Below are positions 44,241 to 56,184 of a DNA stretch of 64,000 nucleotides, piece after piece; position 1 is the first letter of the stretch, and every line of letters starts with the position of its first letter. The DNA is from Astropecten irregularis. Taxonomy: Eukaryota; Echinodermata; Asteroidea; Paxillosida; Astropectinidae. The position numbers and the translations under genes are program-made. Location: NCBI GenBank assembly GCA_963971285.1, contig OZ020252.1:10143662-10207661 (forward strand). The letters are read 5' to 3'. The notes beneath the pieces were generated by a model. It was not told the origin of the DNA. It searched no databases and saw only the letters and a list, made by a program, of their open reading frames with translations.

Positions 44241-46628
44241 TCCCTCAACAAACCACAATAAAACCTTAACCATTTTGTGGTAAGTTTTCTGTCAGTATTT
44301 CTGTTTGTCTCTGTTTTTATGTTATTCTGAAGTGTAATTCATTTTCTTCATCCTTTTTGGAATTTCATTTTGAGCATATTATTGTGACCTTTGTTTTCAA
44401 TTTGTTTGCGTTCTTCTTTTGTCGGGTAAAGAAATGTTTGTCGCCACACAATTTCTAACATCTGTAAGTACATGTAGAATTGATCTGTGCAAATGAAAGG
44501 CGAATTCCGCTCAAGCCTTTAAAATATTTGAAAAGGGGAAAATTGCTATAGTGAAATATCTTGTTTGTTTGTGAATGTTAACTAAAAAGAAGGTCTTTGT
44601 TGTGCTGATGTTTTGTCCGGGGGTATAATGTACACTGACGCTAGGCCCTAATGGGTTTATAATGATTATGCGAATGTGTACACACAGTGCAAACATGGCA
44701 AGTGTGTTATGATTTTACAAGTGCATTAGGTCTTCGTGTATTCACGTCGAATGGCAGCTTGAACTTTTCTCTGAAGTGCTGCACTTTTTTGTGCATATTT
44801 TTTTTTCATTTTCGGGCCGTGGTGACAATGTTTGCCGATAAAAGGCTGCAAAGCATAGCAAATACCGAATGCTACTTTGATATAAAAAAAAAAGAACTAG
44901 ATGAAGCCGAACATCGAACACGCAGGACATGTTCCTTGCTGCGGAAAAGGGGTGACTGTACTGTAGATCACACATTAGATATGTCTGAGCAATTCCGGCG
45001 CATGCTATGCAGTGTAGCGGGAGTGGTGTGTGTGTATGTGTGTACTGAATGTCCCTGGGATTCATCACAGCAGTAGTTAGCCAAACCTCCCCGACCAAAT
45101 AGATCTATCTGTATTGCTTGGCCGATCGCTCTCTCCTCCAGCCTAATAGAATTAGTGTGCCGTCTGCTTTGAACTCTTTCTGCTTGACCTTGTTTAGTCA
45201 TTTGACTGATTGAGTAAAAGGTCAGGTGGTAATGTGGCTACTGCGTGAATGAACAAATATTACCGAGGAGATGTTGTGCACTTGATCATGTACTATTTTT
45301 TTTTTGCTCCTACCCTCTCTTCCATCATCATCGTCTGCATTATCCCATCTCCTTCTCGTCGGCATTGCCTTGGCCAAAGTGCAGCTGCACTATTTTGAAG
45401 GCTGAATCTTTCCCGTATTATGATTCTAAATGTCAGATATCTTATTTATTTTTTACTTTGGAGGGAGAAGGGGGGTCGTGCTTGTGACTGTGAGCATATG
45501 AATGCAATTATAGCCCAATTTCCCCTCGACCAAAACTCATCCATCGTGGGAGATGATTAGGCAGATCCATACATAGTCCATTATTGAACAAAGCACCGTC
45601 ATTAGTTTGCACTCTGACAAAAGCTATTTATTTGAATGTACTTGTACCGCATGAGACCTCAAATGTCCACTTTCAGTTTTCAAAGCCCATAAGCTTCAAT
45701 GCAGTGTACATACTGTATGTATTGTCACTGTAAGTACAATTTTGCATTAGGGATACATGCTATACATGCTTTTTATTTCTTTACATCGACACATGTAAAG
45801 AATTCATGGTGTTAATGCACTTTCTACACAAAGAAAAGTACACACAAATCTTCCATATGATATTTATAGATAAAAAATGTTAAACATATTTACAAATCTG
45901 CATTTTTATCCCCCAAATTCGTAAACTAAGTCACTTGAAATTATATCAGAGTCGTTTTCTGGATGGGAAAGGTTGGTTCGATAGCAGATTACAAACATTA
46001 CTATCAGCCTACATGTAAATCAGATTATCTATTCTTAGCACAAGTGGCATTCAGAATACAGCACACCCAGTATTAAGCATGTTTGTTACGGCGCAGGTTT
46101 GTGTACTTCTCCAAGATGAAACATCGATAGCATGAATCAAATTCAATATAAAGCAATCCATGGCCAGGTTCAGTTCAACATCAATCGGTCCGGTAATACT
46201 GCACGTTTATTCCCTATACTTCTTCAATGAGCAGTGATGCAGCAAAAAGCACGAAGCAGAGTGCATTATTACAATAAGCCAAATAGTCCAGTCAATGTAA
46301 TATGAATTGGAGGAGTCTGCTGTGCAATGCGTATAGTGCAGCTTATATCATTTACATGCAGGTTTTTCATATTTGACTAATGTTGAACAAAAGTACGTGT
46401 ATACAATGCACCATGTACATGTCATATGAGAAGACATGCTTAGGAGACAAGTTTTGTTGGCGAATGCTGGCTAAGAGATGAATTAATTTGAGCATGTTAT
46501 TGGATGAAAGATAAGCAGCACCTTTACCTATACAGACAAGTAGGCCTTTAAAGGTACTGGTATGGAATAATGTGAAAGCCTAGCTCAGTCAAACTGAATT
46601 ATTATTAATACTAGAATGTAGACTAGAG
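44241..46628. other. Non-coding stretch, nothing firmly recognised
   Basis: Frames at 44687-45201 on both strands overlap and show no domain. 45,185-45,192 (TGACCTTG) and 45,219-45,225 (AAGGTCA) are nuclear-receptor half-sites, which occur often by chance. Confidence 0.4.
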
Positions 46629-46974
46629 TTAAAGGTAATATAATACTTTGGTTTTTGTCAAAGAAACGTCAAAAAATATCAAGGATGATACAGTAACAAT
46701 CATCTGTGAAAAGTTCAGTCTCATACGGTGCCCACTTTTTGAGAAAAGTGTGAAAAAGGCCCAAAGTAGTATTTTCACCGTTATTTTTTATTTTTATAAG
46801 ATCAACATTGTTCTTGGTCATTGGGTTTACTCTTACTGGATATATACTGCATTTCAGGCAGAAAAATTTAAAAGGTATGTTTCTACCATCACCATCTGTA
46901 TACCCTGTAAGTTATAGGTAAATCTGTGAAGATTTCTGTTTCGGTATGCTACCAAAGTATGATACTACCTTTAA
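46629..46974 (-). mobile_element. TTAA-A MITE (346 bp)
   Basis: TTAAAGGTAATATAATACTT at left, AAGTATGATACTACCTTTAA at right, interior AACAATCATCTGTGAAAAG and TCATACGGTGCCCAC. Confidence 0.9.
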
Positions 46975-47140
46975 AGTAAAGGTAGTGTAAACTATATCAA
47001 CTACTGAAAGGTAATTGTATGATTCCAATAAAAGTTGTTTATTTTGTACACATACCATACCAGCAAATGTGTGTAGAGAATAATAACCTACAAACAGACA
47101 ATAATCCATGGATAAACAGAAGATAAACGCAATTCAGTTT

Positions 47141-47285
47141 TATGCAAATTAGGCTTGCCCTTCACCGACGTGGATGAGCACTATATACTCAGTGCTTGTG
47201 CGTGCATGTGAAAAAATCACATGCTGGATCAGGTGGGATTTGAACCCACGACCTCCTGCTTACCAGTGCAGATGCCATACCACAA
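47141..47285 (-). mobile_element. SINE-2, tRNA-derived
   Basis: Reverse of 32460-32703 with a single tail unit (AGGCTTGCCCTTCACCGACG). Minus-strand B box GGGTTCAAATCCC has lost the central CG. Confidence 0.85.
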
Positions 47286-47431
47286 TTGCATACCGCAATT
47301 CAGTTTTGTCGGCGATGGAACAGCAATAATCAGTCTCAGACCATTTCATAAATGACCAGGAATGATGATAATGCAGCACCTGAAGAGTTGCTCATAAGAG
47401 TAGGTTAGTTGCATTTTGTGAACTGTTAACA

Positions 47432-47555
47432 CATTAAGGAGGGATGGCGCGTTTCGATCCTTGCTGGATCTATCTTTATTGAAGGTTAAAATAAAGCCTT
47501 CGATTTGGCCTTCAATAAAGATCGAAACGCATCAGGCCCTCCTAACTACTAGCGC
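47432..47555. mobile_element. Hairpin family H7, no tail
   Basis: AAGGAGGGATGGCGCGTTTC, CTTTATTGAAGG and, inverted, CCTTCAATAAAGATC and CGAAACGCATCAGGCCCTCC. Confidence 0.8.
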
Positions 47556-48049
47556 TTGATATAATTATATGTTATGTTTATAACATGATCGGTACACATA
47601 GGCCATTCAGCAATGTTGGGCATTAATTTTGATGGTGTCCCTGTTACATCAGTGAACGATCTACATTATTATCCTTTACTATGACTACTATAAAATTAGC
47701 ATGTGGGTATCTCCCTGTTCAAGGAGCAGATTGACTTCATTCTCATTTGAAGAACAGTGAATGTGCGTCTTCAAGTAAAGGGATAATGAATGGTGTGATT
47801 TCACTGATGTAACAGGAACACTGTCACAAATCCTGCCCCAACTTGATGGAATGACCAACACAAGATTACCACATTTAAGTCATCTAACAGTCTAGACCTA
47901 CACACTGATTCTAGATGCCATTCATAAATCACAGGACTAGAATATGTATGGACTCTGCCAAAGCTAGCCTGTCATTACCCTGGTCTTGGCCTTGCTGCTC
48001 TTTTCAAAATGTTCCCAAAGATATTTTCAAATTTTCAAACAAATGCACC
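47556..48049. other. Non-coding stretch, nothing recognised
   Basis: GTCCCTGTTACATCAGTGAA at 47,637 and TTCACTGATGTAACAGGAAC at 47,802 are inverted copies 150 bp apart, so a foldback of about 185 bp may lie at 47,637-47,822. Otherwise nothing. Confidence 0.45.
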
Positions 48050-48560
48050 TTTTACAGAAGCAAACACGGCCTGCCTCTCCTTAAAACACAAGTCTAGAAT
48101 TGGATGTGTAAAAGAATATGTAAATTTCACGCAGTACTGCATTGATTTTTCCAAAAACGACCCGTTTGGCATGCACCGTTACGCACACTGTGCACATAGT
48201 TTTGTCCTGTCCTGCTCCAGTTTTGTGAAACGCGGTCAAAGCCCCTTTGTCATCAGGGTAGGGCTGCCGTTGCCGTCCTGCGAGATGCCACCTTCCGCGG
48301 GCGGGTGGGAAAAAGTGCAGTTGCTCATTATGTATTCACAGCTCTTGCCTCACAACCGAGCCTTCGTTGAGCCTTGGTGCCGGCACGGTAATAGACAGTC
48401 ATTAAAGGCTTCATAGATACTTCACACATAGTTCCCGACCAACGTTCAAAATCACAGCAATAATAAAAAGAGACTTATTTATATTAATGAGCTTTAAATA
48501 GGCCCCGGAAATGAAAAGGGATCAAAGGATTTGATACAATATTATACCTGCTCAATGCAG
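48050..48560. promoter_or_regulatory. Candidate regulatory island
   Basis: CpG-containing single-copy-looking DNA with GGATCAAAGGATTTGATAC (two TCF/LEF-like cores facing each other), GGGTGGGAAAAAG (Su(H)/RBPJ-like GTGGGAA) and TTAATGAGC. The 135-codon frame 48009-48416 has no domain and no start context. Confidence 0.25.
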
Positions 48561-48895
48561 CATTATACAGACAATACACCAAAGCTCATCATCTAATGGT
48601 TATTCGGACAATAACATGATTTATTAATAGCCTGTTATTCAAATAAATTTAATAGTAAAATAATCTTGTCTGTATCTGTAAATCATACACCGTCATTTGA
48701 GCATCCTACTTAATGTGCAAAGATTGGAAATATGACAGAGTTGAAGACAAGCTGCAATTAAATGCACTAAATTATGAAGGATGATATGTTTGTACAGTGA
48801 GGGACATGTCATACATGTAAATGGGACTCACCCTGTCCAAAAGAACAATTTTGAAAAGTGAGTTTTGTGTTCTTGTTTTTTTTTTTGTATCAGAC
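48561..48895. other. Non-coding stretch, nothing recognised
   Basis: AT-rich, no gene or repeat copy. Confidence 0.45.
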
Positions 48896-49257
48896 CTTCT
48901 ATAATATCATACTTTGGTATTTGTCAAAGAAATACAGATTCATGGGCAAAAATAGCAAGGAAGATACAGTAACTGTCATCTGTGATAATTTCAGTCCCAT
49001 ACGGTGCCCACTTTTTGAGAAAACAGTGAAAAACGGCCACAGTATTTCTTAAGTTTTGTCTGTTATATTTGTATCTTTAAAAGATCAAGAATGATTTTGG
49101 TCACTGGTTTTACTCTTTTCTGGATAAATACAGCATTCCAGGCAGAAAACACTAACGATATGTTTCTACCATTATCATCTTTATACCCTGTAAGTTATAG
49201 GTAAATCTGTGATGATATCTGTTTTGATATGCTACCAAAGTATGATACTACCTTTAA
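48896..49257 (-). mobile_element. TTAA-A MITE, left terminus worn
   Basis: TAATATCATACTTTGGTATT at left without TTAAAGG; AAGTATGATACTACCTTTAA at right. Interior as in the family. Confidence 0.88.
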
Positions 49258-49588
49258 ACACACATTGCCTGTGTTTGGGCAAACCTGGTCAAGACATGTC
49301 AATTTTCTTGAACCGATGAATTATACAAAGATAATTTGATTGTGAATACATTTTCTTTTTTACAAATACTGAGATTGTGGATGATATTGTATGTGTGTTT
49401 GTTTTGGGGAGAATTCTCTCCAATGCATTATGTTTTCATAATGCATATCATAACAAGAACCGGGGTAAAATTGAATTAAAATCAATGTTTTTGTGGTTTT
49501 TTTTTAAAACAAATTTACAATTCATGTTTTCTATGTGAGTCTTGTGCTGTCATTTGTGTGCTGTTTTGGTTATTCCCATATTTCATTT

Positions 49589-49750
49589 CAATAGCGCTCC
49601 GCACTAATGACGTCACAAAATCCCCGGATGTCAGACAAACATTGACTCACACACGTAGTGGGTGCACGCGCACACCCACGCATGTGTGCCTGTTTGCAAT
49701 GTTTGTCTGAGGTCTGTTGCTATTTTTAGCGTAAGTGCGGAGCGCTATTG
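49589..49750. mobile_element. 162-bp MITE with AATAGCGCTCCGCACT termini
   Basis: Perfect ends CAATAGCGCTCCGCACT and AGTGCGGAGCGCTATTG (allowing the join). A second nested inverted repeat (CAGACAAACATTG / CAATGTTTGTCTG). Contains a perfect CRE TGACGTCA at 49608-49615 and CACACCCACGCATG. Single copy in the window. Confidence 0.88.
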
Positions 49751-51102
49751 TTTTTCTCTGTATGACTGTGATTGAATCAGATGTCCGTTAGTGTTCAGTA
49801 TTTGAATTGGAAATGAAATAAACGTATGGGTATTGAATTAAATTGAATTGAAATTCCAGTGCTGGATTCAAGATCAGCTGATGGCTTTGTGGATGTTCTT
49901 TATGTGTAACCAAATAAAGTTTATATCTCAATGATGACAACATTTTAGAGGGCATATATTTCTCAGTAAAATTGGTATTGATTATCAACTTATTTGACAG
50001 TATAATCTTCCACAACATATCCACACAATCTTCTTTTCTTGTCGTTGCCAAGTCTGTACCATACCTACAGGAGCAAGCACTTTAACATGTCGTCATCGAT
50101 TTCACGAAGGGACACATTTGGCAAAAATCTTTTTTTTTTCAAAATTCTTTTATTTTTGTGTTCCCGATATTGATTTAGGATATTGCAATGGATATCTTGG
50201 CAGACTCATTTTTGTCCAAATCAAATCAGATCAAATCATTGAGATCATGGAAATCAATAAATGGCAAATATCACCTAAGCATGCCAATTGATATTTCACT
50301 TTTTCACGAAGAACAATTTTAGCAAAGTGGCATGTTGTTCTATATGGTGACAAAATACAGCATGTGGGATTTTGGGCTTTCACAAAGAGACAATTGGATC
50401 ATTGCCAATTTGGCCAGTTTGCGTTTTCATGAAGAGACAAATATCTATGGACATTAATTACTCCGTAATTAAGTGGTCTATTACCCCTCAATCAGTACAT
50501 CATGTAAGTGACTAAAAGTAAGTTTTCAGCATGAAATAGGTACATAATAAACATGTCCTCTAAAAGTAGACGAAATCTTAAAAAAAGGATTAAACTTCAA
50601 CGTCGATTTTCTCACTTTAACTATATTTCAACGCCCTGTGGACACATTTTTCTCTCTGTGAAAACACTAAAAATGTATTTGAGATTTCACTGTGTTCTAT
50701 GGGGAGGCAGGGCCTTGTATTAATTGGTTTGTTTCTAGTTATTTGATGATGATGATTTTTTTTTTATAAGTGCCAAAAATTCTTGACAAATATTTTGCCA
50801 GGGTAATATACATGTACATGTAAATGAAGCCAAATCAGGGATATTAATAACATAGGAAGGTGGTTATTTATTCTTAAACAATTTGTTTTAATTAGCTTTT
50901 AATTAGTATTTTGTAAATTTAATTGATTATTACTTCACTTTTTAATTAGTTTGTACTTTGTACAGATGTTGCTTTTAGCTGGCCTTTGCTCGGCTGACCG
51001 GTGTTAATTGTGACCCCGGGCCAGTTGTGGTCGATAATTTTCCGCTTAACTGCCCAAAAAGGGAGGGATTTAAGGCAAATTAACCCTTTGAAACCAAAAT
51101 TC
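49751..51102. other. Non-coding stretch with short internal repeats
   Basis: 50,090-50,450 has TTCACGAAG, TTTTTCACGAAGAAC, TTCACAAAGAGACAATTGG and TTTTCATGAAGAGACAAAT at intervals, perhaps decayed MITE ends. No gene. Confidence 0.4.
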
Positions 51103-51567
51103 AGTATGGCTATGTTCAGATGCAGTACTCCGGAGACCGAAAAAGGTCTACCCTTTGTGGTTTCAGCGGGAGGTAAACATTTAATCCCAAACCCCTTGCA
51201 TCCATACTACACAGGGTTAAACTGAAAACGGTCTATCTCTGGTGTTTAGAGGTCACTCGTGTTGCATGACTCTGAAACCGAACTTCCTTTAATTCACAAG
51301 TAGTGACATAATTCACCGGTAAGTTATGCAACCGCTCAAGGTCAATGAAGGTCACTCTAAACCGGATGTGGTTGAGATAGACCGTTCAGATGTCTTAAGG
51401 CACATTTGTAGACCGGTCTACGTAGTCTAGACCGTCTCTCCTCGGCGGTCTAAATTTTTTTAGCACCCAAAACAGTCTATCATATACGTTCAGACACAAG
51501 TAGGTAGATCCTTTTTAGTTTAAACCAAAGATAGACCACTTTTAGTACTATGTCTGAACGCCCCCTA
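51103..51567. mobile_element. Probable MITE with GTTCAGA-type ends
   Basis: TATGGCTATGTTCAGATGCA at left, TACTATGTCTGAACGCCCCC at right. Inner words GAAAAAGGTCTACC, GGTCTATCTC, TAGACCG and AGATAGACCACTTT are in mixed orientations around it. Termini are only partly inverted. Confidence 0.55.
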
Positions 51568-51810
51568 TATGTCCATGTAAATGTGCATGAATTGTTGTAA
51601 ACATAGCATTAATGGATGAATATGAGGATTGGTTCTTCCATATGTTCCTGCACTGCACAATGTACTTCAAATGTAAATGTATGTAAATGTACATTGGTTA
51701 TGAGGTGATCATTATTCTGTTGTTCTATTTGTTCAGTTGTGGTATGCGTCATGGCCCTTGAAATTATACAATGGTAATTGCTCTTGGATCAGAAAAAGGT
51801 TTCTCACACC

Positions 51811-52385
51811 TTGGCCCAATTTCATAGATTTGCATACCTTTAAAGATACTATTATACTTTGGTAGCATAGCAAAACAGAAATCTACACAGATTTTATTAC
51901 CTATACATGTAACTTACAGGGTATAAAGATGGTGATGGTAGAAACGTACCGTTAAAATGTCTCTGCCTCAAATTCTGTATTCATCCAGACAAAAGTCAAA
52001 CCAATTACCAAAAACAATTTTGGTCTTTTAAAGATAAAAAATTTAAGTGAAAAGATTTAAAAATACTATGGGCGTTTTTCAATGCTTTCTCAAAAAGTGG
52101 GCACCGTATGGGTCTGAAAATTTCACTGATGACTGTTACTGTATCTTTCTTGATATTTTTACCCATGAATCTGCAATTCTTTGACAAAAACCAAAGTATA
52201 GAATACCAGCGTAGAAATGCTTAAAGACAATTCTGTGCTTAGTGAAATTCTATGTCAGGGAATAGGGAGGATTTTTCCATTTTGGCTATAGCTTAGAAAT
52301 TTGACGCCCACCCTGTAAGCCAAAAATTAGATCCTTTTAAGCACAGAATTATCATTGGTAAGCAGGGCAGTGAAATTGGGTCCTG
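51811..52385. mobile_element. GGGCC-type foldback MITE interrupted by a TTAA-A element
   Basis: Left TTGGCCCAATTTCATAGATT (51,811-51,839) and right CAGTGAAATTGGGTCC (to 52,383). The right segment also has inner inverted words AATTCTGTGCTTA / TAAGCACAGAATT. The inserted element is 51840-52203. Confidence 0.7.
51840..52203 (+). mobile_element. TTAA-A MITE nested in another MITE
   Basis: TTAAAGATACTATTATACTT at left, TTGACAAAAACCAAAGTATA at right, where the last bases are lost. Confidence 0.85.
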
Positions 52386-52749
52386 ATCGATAGATCTATT
52401 TGTATGCAGGAACATGTGTGGTACATGAACATGATCTGTATGTGCATAATTCTTGCTATAGGTTTAATGTTGGTTATTGGCCTATAGGGCTCTTTAATGG
52501 ACAAAAGGTAATGTTTACTTCAGACCATCAAGTGGCATGTGTTTGTACATGTACTATAGGTACATGATGTATCCAGTATGTAAATTATGCCATATATTAA
52601 CCGCCAACTTGTTGGCTGTTGTTGATCAAAGAATGTTGCCAAAAAGCTGACACACATACATAAATTTACATGGATATTACTAAGTGGACATTTTGTTTGT
52701 ATTTAGTTTACTATTTATCCATTCATATGGTACACATATTAGTAAAGCA
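52386..52749. other. Non-coding stretch, nothing recognised
   Basis: AT-rich with TACATGTAC words. Confidence 0.45.
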
Positions 52750-52880
52750 GGGGTAAATTTCTGAAAACCCTATGATCGATCGTAACTCGATTTACAAGGG
52801 ATAACCTATCGTATCATATGTAGAGCTGCAATGCATCATGAGTCCTACGATTAAGATGAGTTTAATGAAACCTGGTCTGA
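52750..52880. mobile_element. G3 MITE, worn ends
   Basis: GGGTAAATTTCTGAAAACCC, ATGATCGATCGTAACTCG and GCATCATGAGTCCTACGATT, then GAGTTTAATGAAACC. Confidence 0.75.
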
Positions 52881-53063
52881 AATTATTAAGGTACCCCATT
52901 TTGCATTTTGTAGTCAAATGCATTTTGTAGTTTAAATCAAACATCCATGATGAGTTTGCAATTTAGCTGTTACATGTTTTTGTAGCTGTGACTACAGTGA
53001 TAAGAGGTACACAATGTAGTTAGGTAACCTACCAGTACAACATTGAATGTGCTTAATGTTATT

Positions 53064-53488
53064 GCTATACCTCATAAATATTAATGACCTAGAGCCGGAT
53101 CCCAATTGGTCAATTCACCATCATGTGCGTTGCTGATCACCAGCGAGTAGGCCAGGGAGTCTCCGAAGGAACTGTTACACATGTAACATCTCACTGCACA
53201 TGGAACATCTCATTGCGCATCTGTCCTAGTTTGCAGTGTGCGTGAACTTTGCCGTATATGAAGTTCACGAAAACGAACATTTTGGTGATGCACTTCTCGA
53301 CGAAATTGTGGACAATAAAGAATATTTATGAGGTATAGTAAAAGAAATATCGCATGGTTTATTTCGGGTGGACATTCGATTCTAGCATCCCTCAGTGTTA
53401 GAAGTTGAAAACTTTTGTTTGTTATGTCAACGCCCAACACCTCGGGAGTTAGAATCGACTGTCCACCCTCAAACCATATGATATTTGT
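53064..53488. mobile_element. Composite repeat F9, second copy
   Basis: 53064-53338 is the MITE with ends GCTATACCTCATAAATATT and AATATTTATGAGGTATAG. 53344-53488 is the hairpin part with GGTTTATTTCGGGTGGAC / GTCCACCCTCAAACC and CGATTCTAGCATCC / AGTTAGAATCGACTG inverted. Same joining as 22970-23345. Confidence 0.78.
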
Positions 53489-53829
53489 ATATTGTCATAT
53501 GCCTATACAATGTATGAAATATTCCATGTATTTTTCCATCACTTCATAGCAATTACAGACTATTTATAAACAGAACAATACAAATTCAGTTCCATTTCTA
53601 TATCATGTGCAATGTACACTACAATTGGAAGTGCACAGAAATGCTAAGATTAACTTCAGGTTTTTGTGCATTTCATCAATTTCTTGAATGAGAAATGATT
53701 ATACAGATCGTATTTTTTTATCGTGGTATTTTCTTCCCAAGATAGCAAATAGCCCAGGGTAAGTAGGCAATTAGTCTACCTGTGCTCAGCGCTGAAAGTT
53801 CCACAGAGGAAGATGGGTATTTAGTTTTT
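53489..53829. other. Non-coding stretch, nothing recognised
   Basis: No coding or repeat signal. Confidence 0.45.
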
Positions 53830-54430
53830 CTTTGAAGGGTAAAGGAGGGAGTATTGTTGTCAATACGGTATTAATTTCCCGCCATATTGAGCGAGCAGAT
53901 TTAACAAACATGCCATACTGGCAAACACGCACGGGAAGCCTATGGCAGCACACTGCCATGTACATTATGTACCGCGCTAATTCATCAGTGCTAGCTTTCA
54001 TGGGAACGTCGGGAAATCTGAACTTCATTCACAACCCCCCCTCCCTATACCTTCTCCTTTCCGACCCCCCCCCCTCCCCCCATTGCCTTGCTTTCTCTTC
54101 CTCCCCCTCTCCCCTTCCTTGCACATCTCGGAATGCTTTTAAGACGCGAATACATCAACACTACATCAGCAAAACCCGACACTCCCAGTCGGAGAGTTTT
54201 TCGGTATCCCCTTACATCTTGTGCAAAGGGTAGAGGCTGCGCGGATGTATGCCGAGTGCCACATGATGCGACCATATCGGGTTTCTCTGCAGAGGTAGAA
54301 AACCACCCAAATGTAATGAAAAAGAACTTAATTATGGGAGCGTTTGGGGAAAACTGCATGCACTATACAGTGTGTGGACAGTCCGACCACCCTCCTGAAG
54401 ATTGGTCCAGCCATGATTCTGGAGCTAGTC
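53830..54430. promoter_or_regulatory. Candidate regulatory or promoter island
   Basis: TTTCCCGCCATATTG at 53,875-53,889 overlaps an E2F consensus (TTTCCCGC) and an inverse YY1-like ATGGCGG. CpGs are frequent to 54,290 and there is a C-rich tract at 54,035-54,120. Overlapping plus frames to 54,456 show no domain. Confidence 0.3.
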
Positions 54431-54598
54431 AAGAAATATCGGTCAAGAAAAATTGAATCATACATATAATTCTGTATACCAGTAGGCCTACATGTAGAAT
54501 GTATTGATGCCAGGCAAGATATACTGGTAGCTCTTAAACATGTAGAATACTTAGCTAAAAAGTCTCAACGCAGCTTGTTCCCAAACCCTTACAATTAA

Positions 54599-54892
54599 AA
54601 GGCATGTACAACATTGGTAACCAACCCAAACAGAAATGTTCAAATGTTCAACAGAAATGTTCACAGATTTACGTATACATAACTTAAGGTTAATGGTAGA
54701 AACATACTGTGAAAATGTGTCTGCCTGAAATGCTGTATTTATCCACAAAAGAGTAAAACCATAACACCAAAACATGTTTTTATCTGGAGAAGGTAAAAAA
54801 TGAGAATATTTCCTTTCCACACAATGTTTTTTCATCGTTTTCTACTGTTTCCAATGATCAATTGAACTGAAAATATCACAGGTTATCCCAAA
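54599..54892 (+). mobile_element. TTAA-B/A-type MITE, diverged
   Basis: AACATTGGTAACCAACCC, CAGAAATGTTCACAG, GCCTGAAATGCTGTATTTAT and CATCGTTTTCTACTG match the family; termini are lost. CAGAAATGTTCA is duplicated locally. Confidence 0.7.
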
Positions 54893-55762
54893 AATCAAGT
54901 TTGTGCGGTAACAAGCAGACCTTGGCCCAAATTCATGATGGCTTTTCACCGCAAAATTGTACGTTTTCAATCTTCAATTTTGCATACAGTGTTAGCACCG
55001 AATTTCTACGCTAAGCGCGTAAGTGAGAAGTCCTTACTTACGTGAACAATGCATGTATGCATAACTGAAATTTAAGCATCCATCAATCATGAAATAGGAT
55101 CTGTAAATATAGCATTTTTTTTTATCATTTTAATTATTTCAAATGTCTGTTTTGTTTATATCACGTTCAGTGGACCATTTTCTAAAAAAGACAGGAAATG
55201 ATGAGGGATTTATATTGATCAAACATGTTGCATTTAGTGAAGTTCATTGCTGGTAATCGTAAGTTTGTTAAGTCCAAGTACCCTCCCATCTGTTTAAAGT
55301 GCCACCAGCCATCATCCTGGCCTATAACACTCAGGAGACACAAAGCGTGATAGGTAATATGACCTGATGATTGCGTGCAAATTAGTTCCTGGCCATTTCC
55401 TTTTGCGTTTTTTTCCGAGTGCAGAGTACAGGAATGTCAGTTAACCAGAAAGAACCAGGTCACGCTGTTTGCTTTATAGACACTTCTTTACTGCAGTCAA
55501 ACTATGACTTCACAAAAACCAAACCGAAAAAAACATAACCTTCAATGTATACCGGAAGGTAAATAGTTGAAATCTGTTTCCACGCAGACTGACATGTGTG
55601 TATGTTGTATAATAAGGGTACTAGGTTATTAGGCCAGGGTTGTATGCACAGGAAAGGAAATGTTATTCTATGGGTGAAACTAGGAAATGCATGTTTGCTT
55701 CTTGTTATGTTTATAAACGACTTCAACCATTTCAACTGTTCTATTGAAATTGTCGAAATCCT
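54893..55762. other. Non-coding stretch, possible regulatory DNA
   Basis: 54,923-54,945 (TTGGCCCAAATTCATGATGG) is a lone GGGCC-type MITE end. 55,270-55,490 is single-copy-looking with CATCTG and GCAAATTAG words. No gene. Confidence 0.4.
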
Positions 55763-55862
55763 TTCATCCTGCCTGGATCGAAACACATCAGGCTCCAAGC
55801 TTTTTATAAGTTTCAGGTCAATATTTTGGCTGATGAACAGTTTATAGCAGTTTGTTACTAAA
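55763..55862. mobile_element. H7 tail fragment
   Basis: TGGATCGAAACACATCAGGC, then CCAAGCTTTTTATAAG and CAGTTTATAGCAGTTTG: right half and tail of H7. Confidence 0.7.
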
Positions 55863-55890
55863 GATAAACGTAAGGTATTGGAAAAAAAAT

Positions 55891-56019
55891 CATCAAATAA
55901 CCACAAGGGGAAACTGACTGAATTTATAGTCATTTAAAAGTGAACAAAGATGAAATTGACTGGAGCGGGATTTGAACCAGCGACCTCCGGAGTACCGTAT
56001 CAGTGCTCTACCCACTGCC
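55891..56019 (-). mobile_element. SINE-1, truncated
   Basis: AATAACCACAAGGGGAAACTG, GTCATTTAAAAGTGAACAAAG and tRNA-like part on the minus strand to the middle of the A-box side; it stops at CTACCCACTGCC. Confidence 0.8.
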
Positions 56020-56184
56020 AATATGTATAGTGCATGAGATTGCCTCCAATAATGTACCGCAGTGACAGTGCATGCATTAAGCCAGTGTACTCTTGTCGGT
56101 TGTTGGTCTCTTCGCAAATGTTACCACATCGCCCACGCGCCACCATGTAGATTATCCGTAAACCATTCATCAATGCCAAGTAGC

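Noticed and set aside
45185-45225. Functional ERR response elements
   Set aside because: TGACCTTG and AAGGTCA are short and expected several times by chance in 64 kb; kept only as a side note.
48009-48416. 135-codon plus frame
   Set aside because: No recognisable domain; composition of a regulatory island rather than coding sequence.
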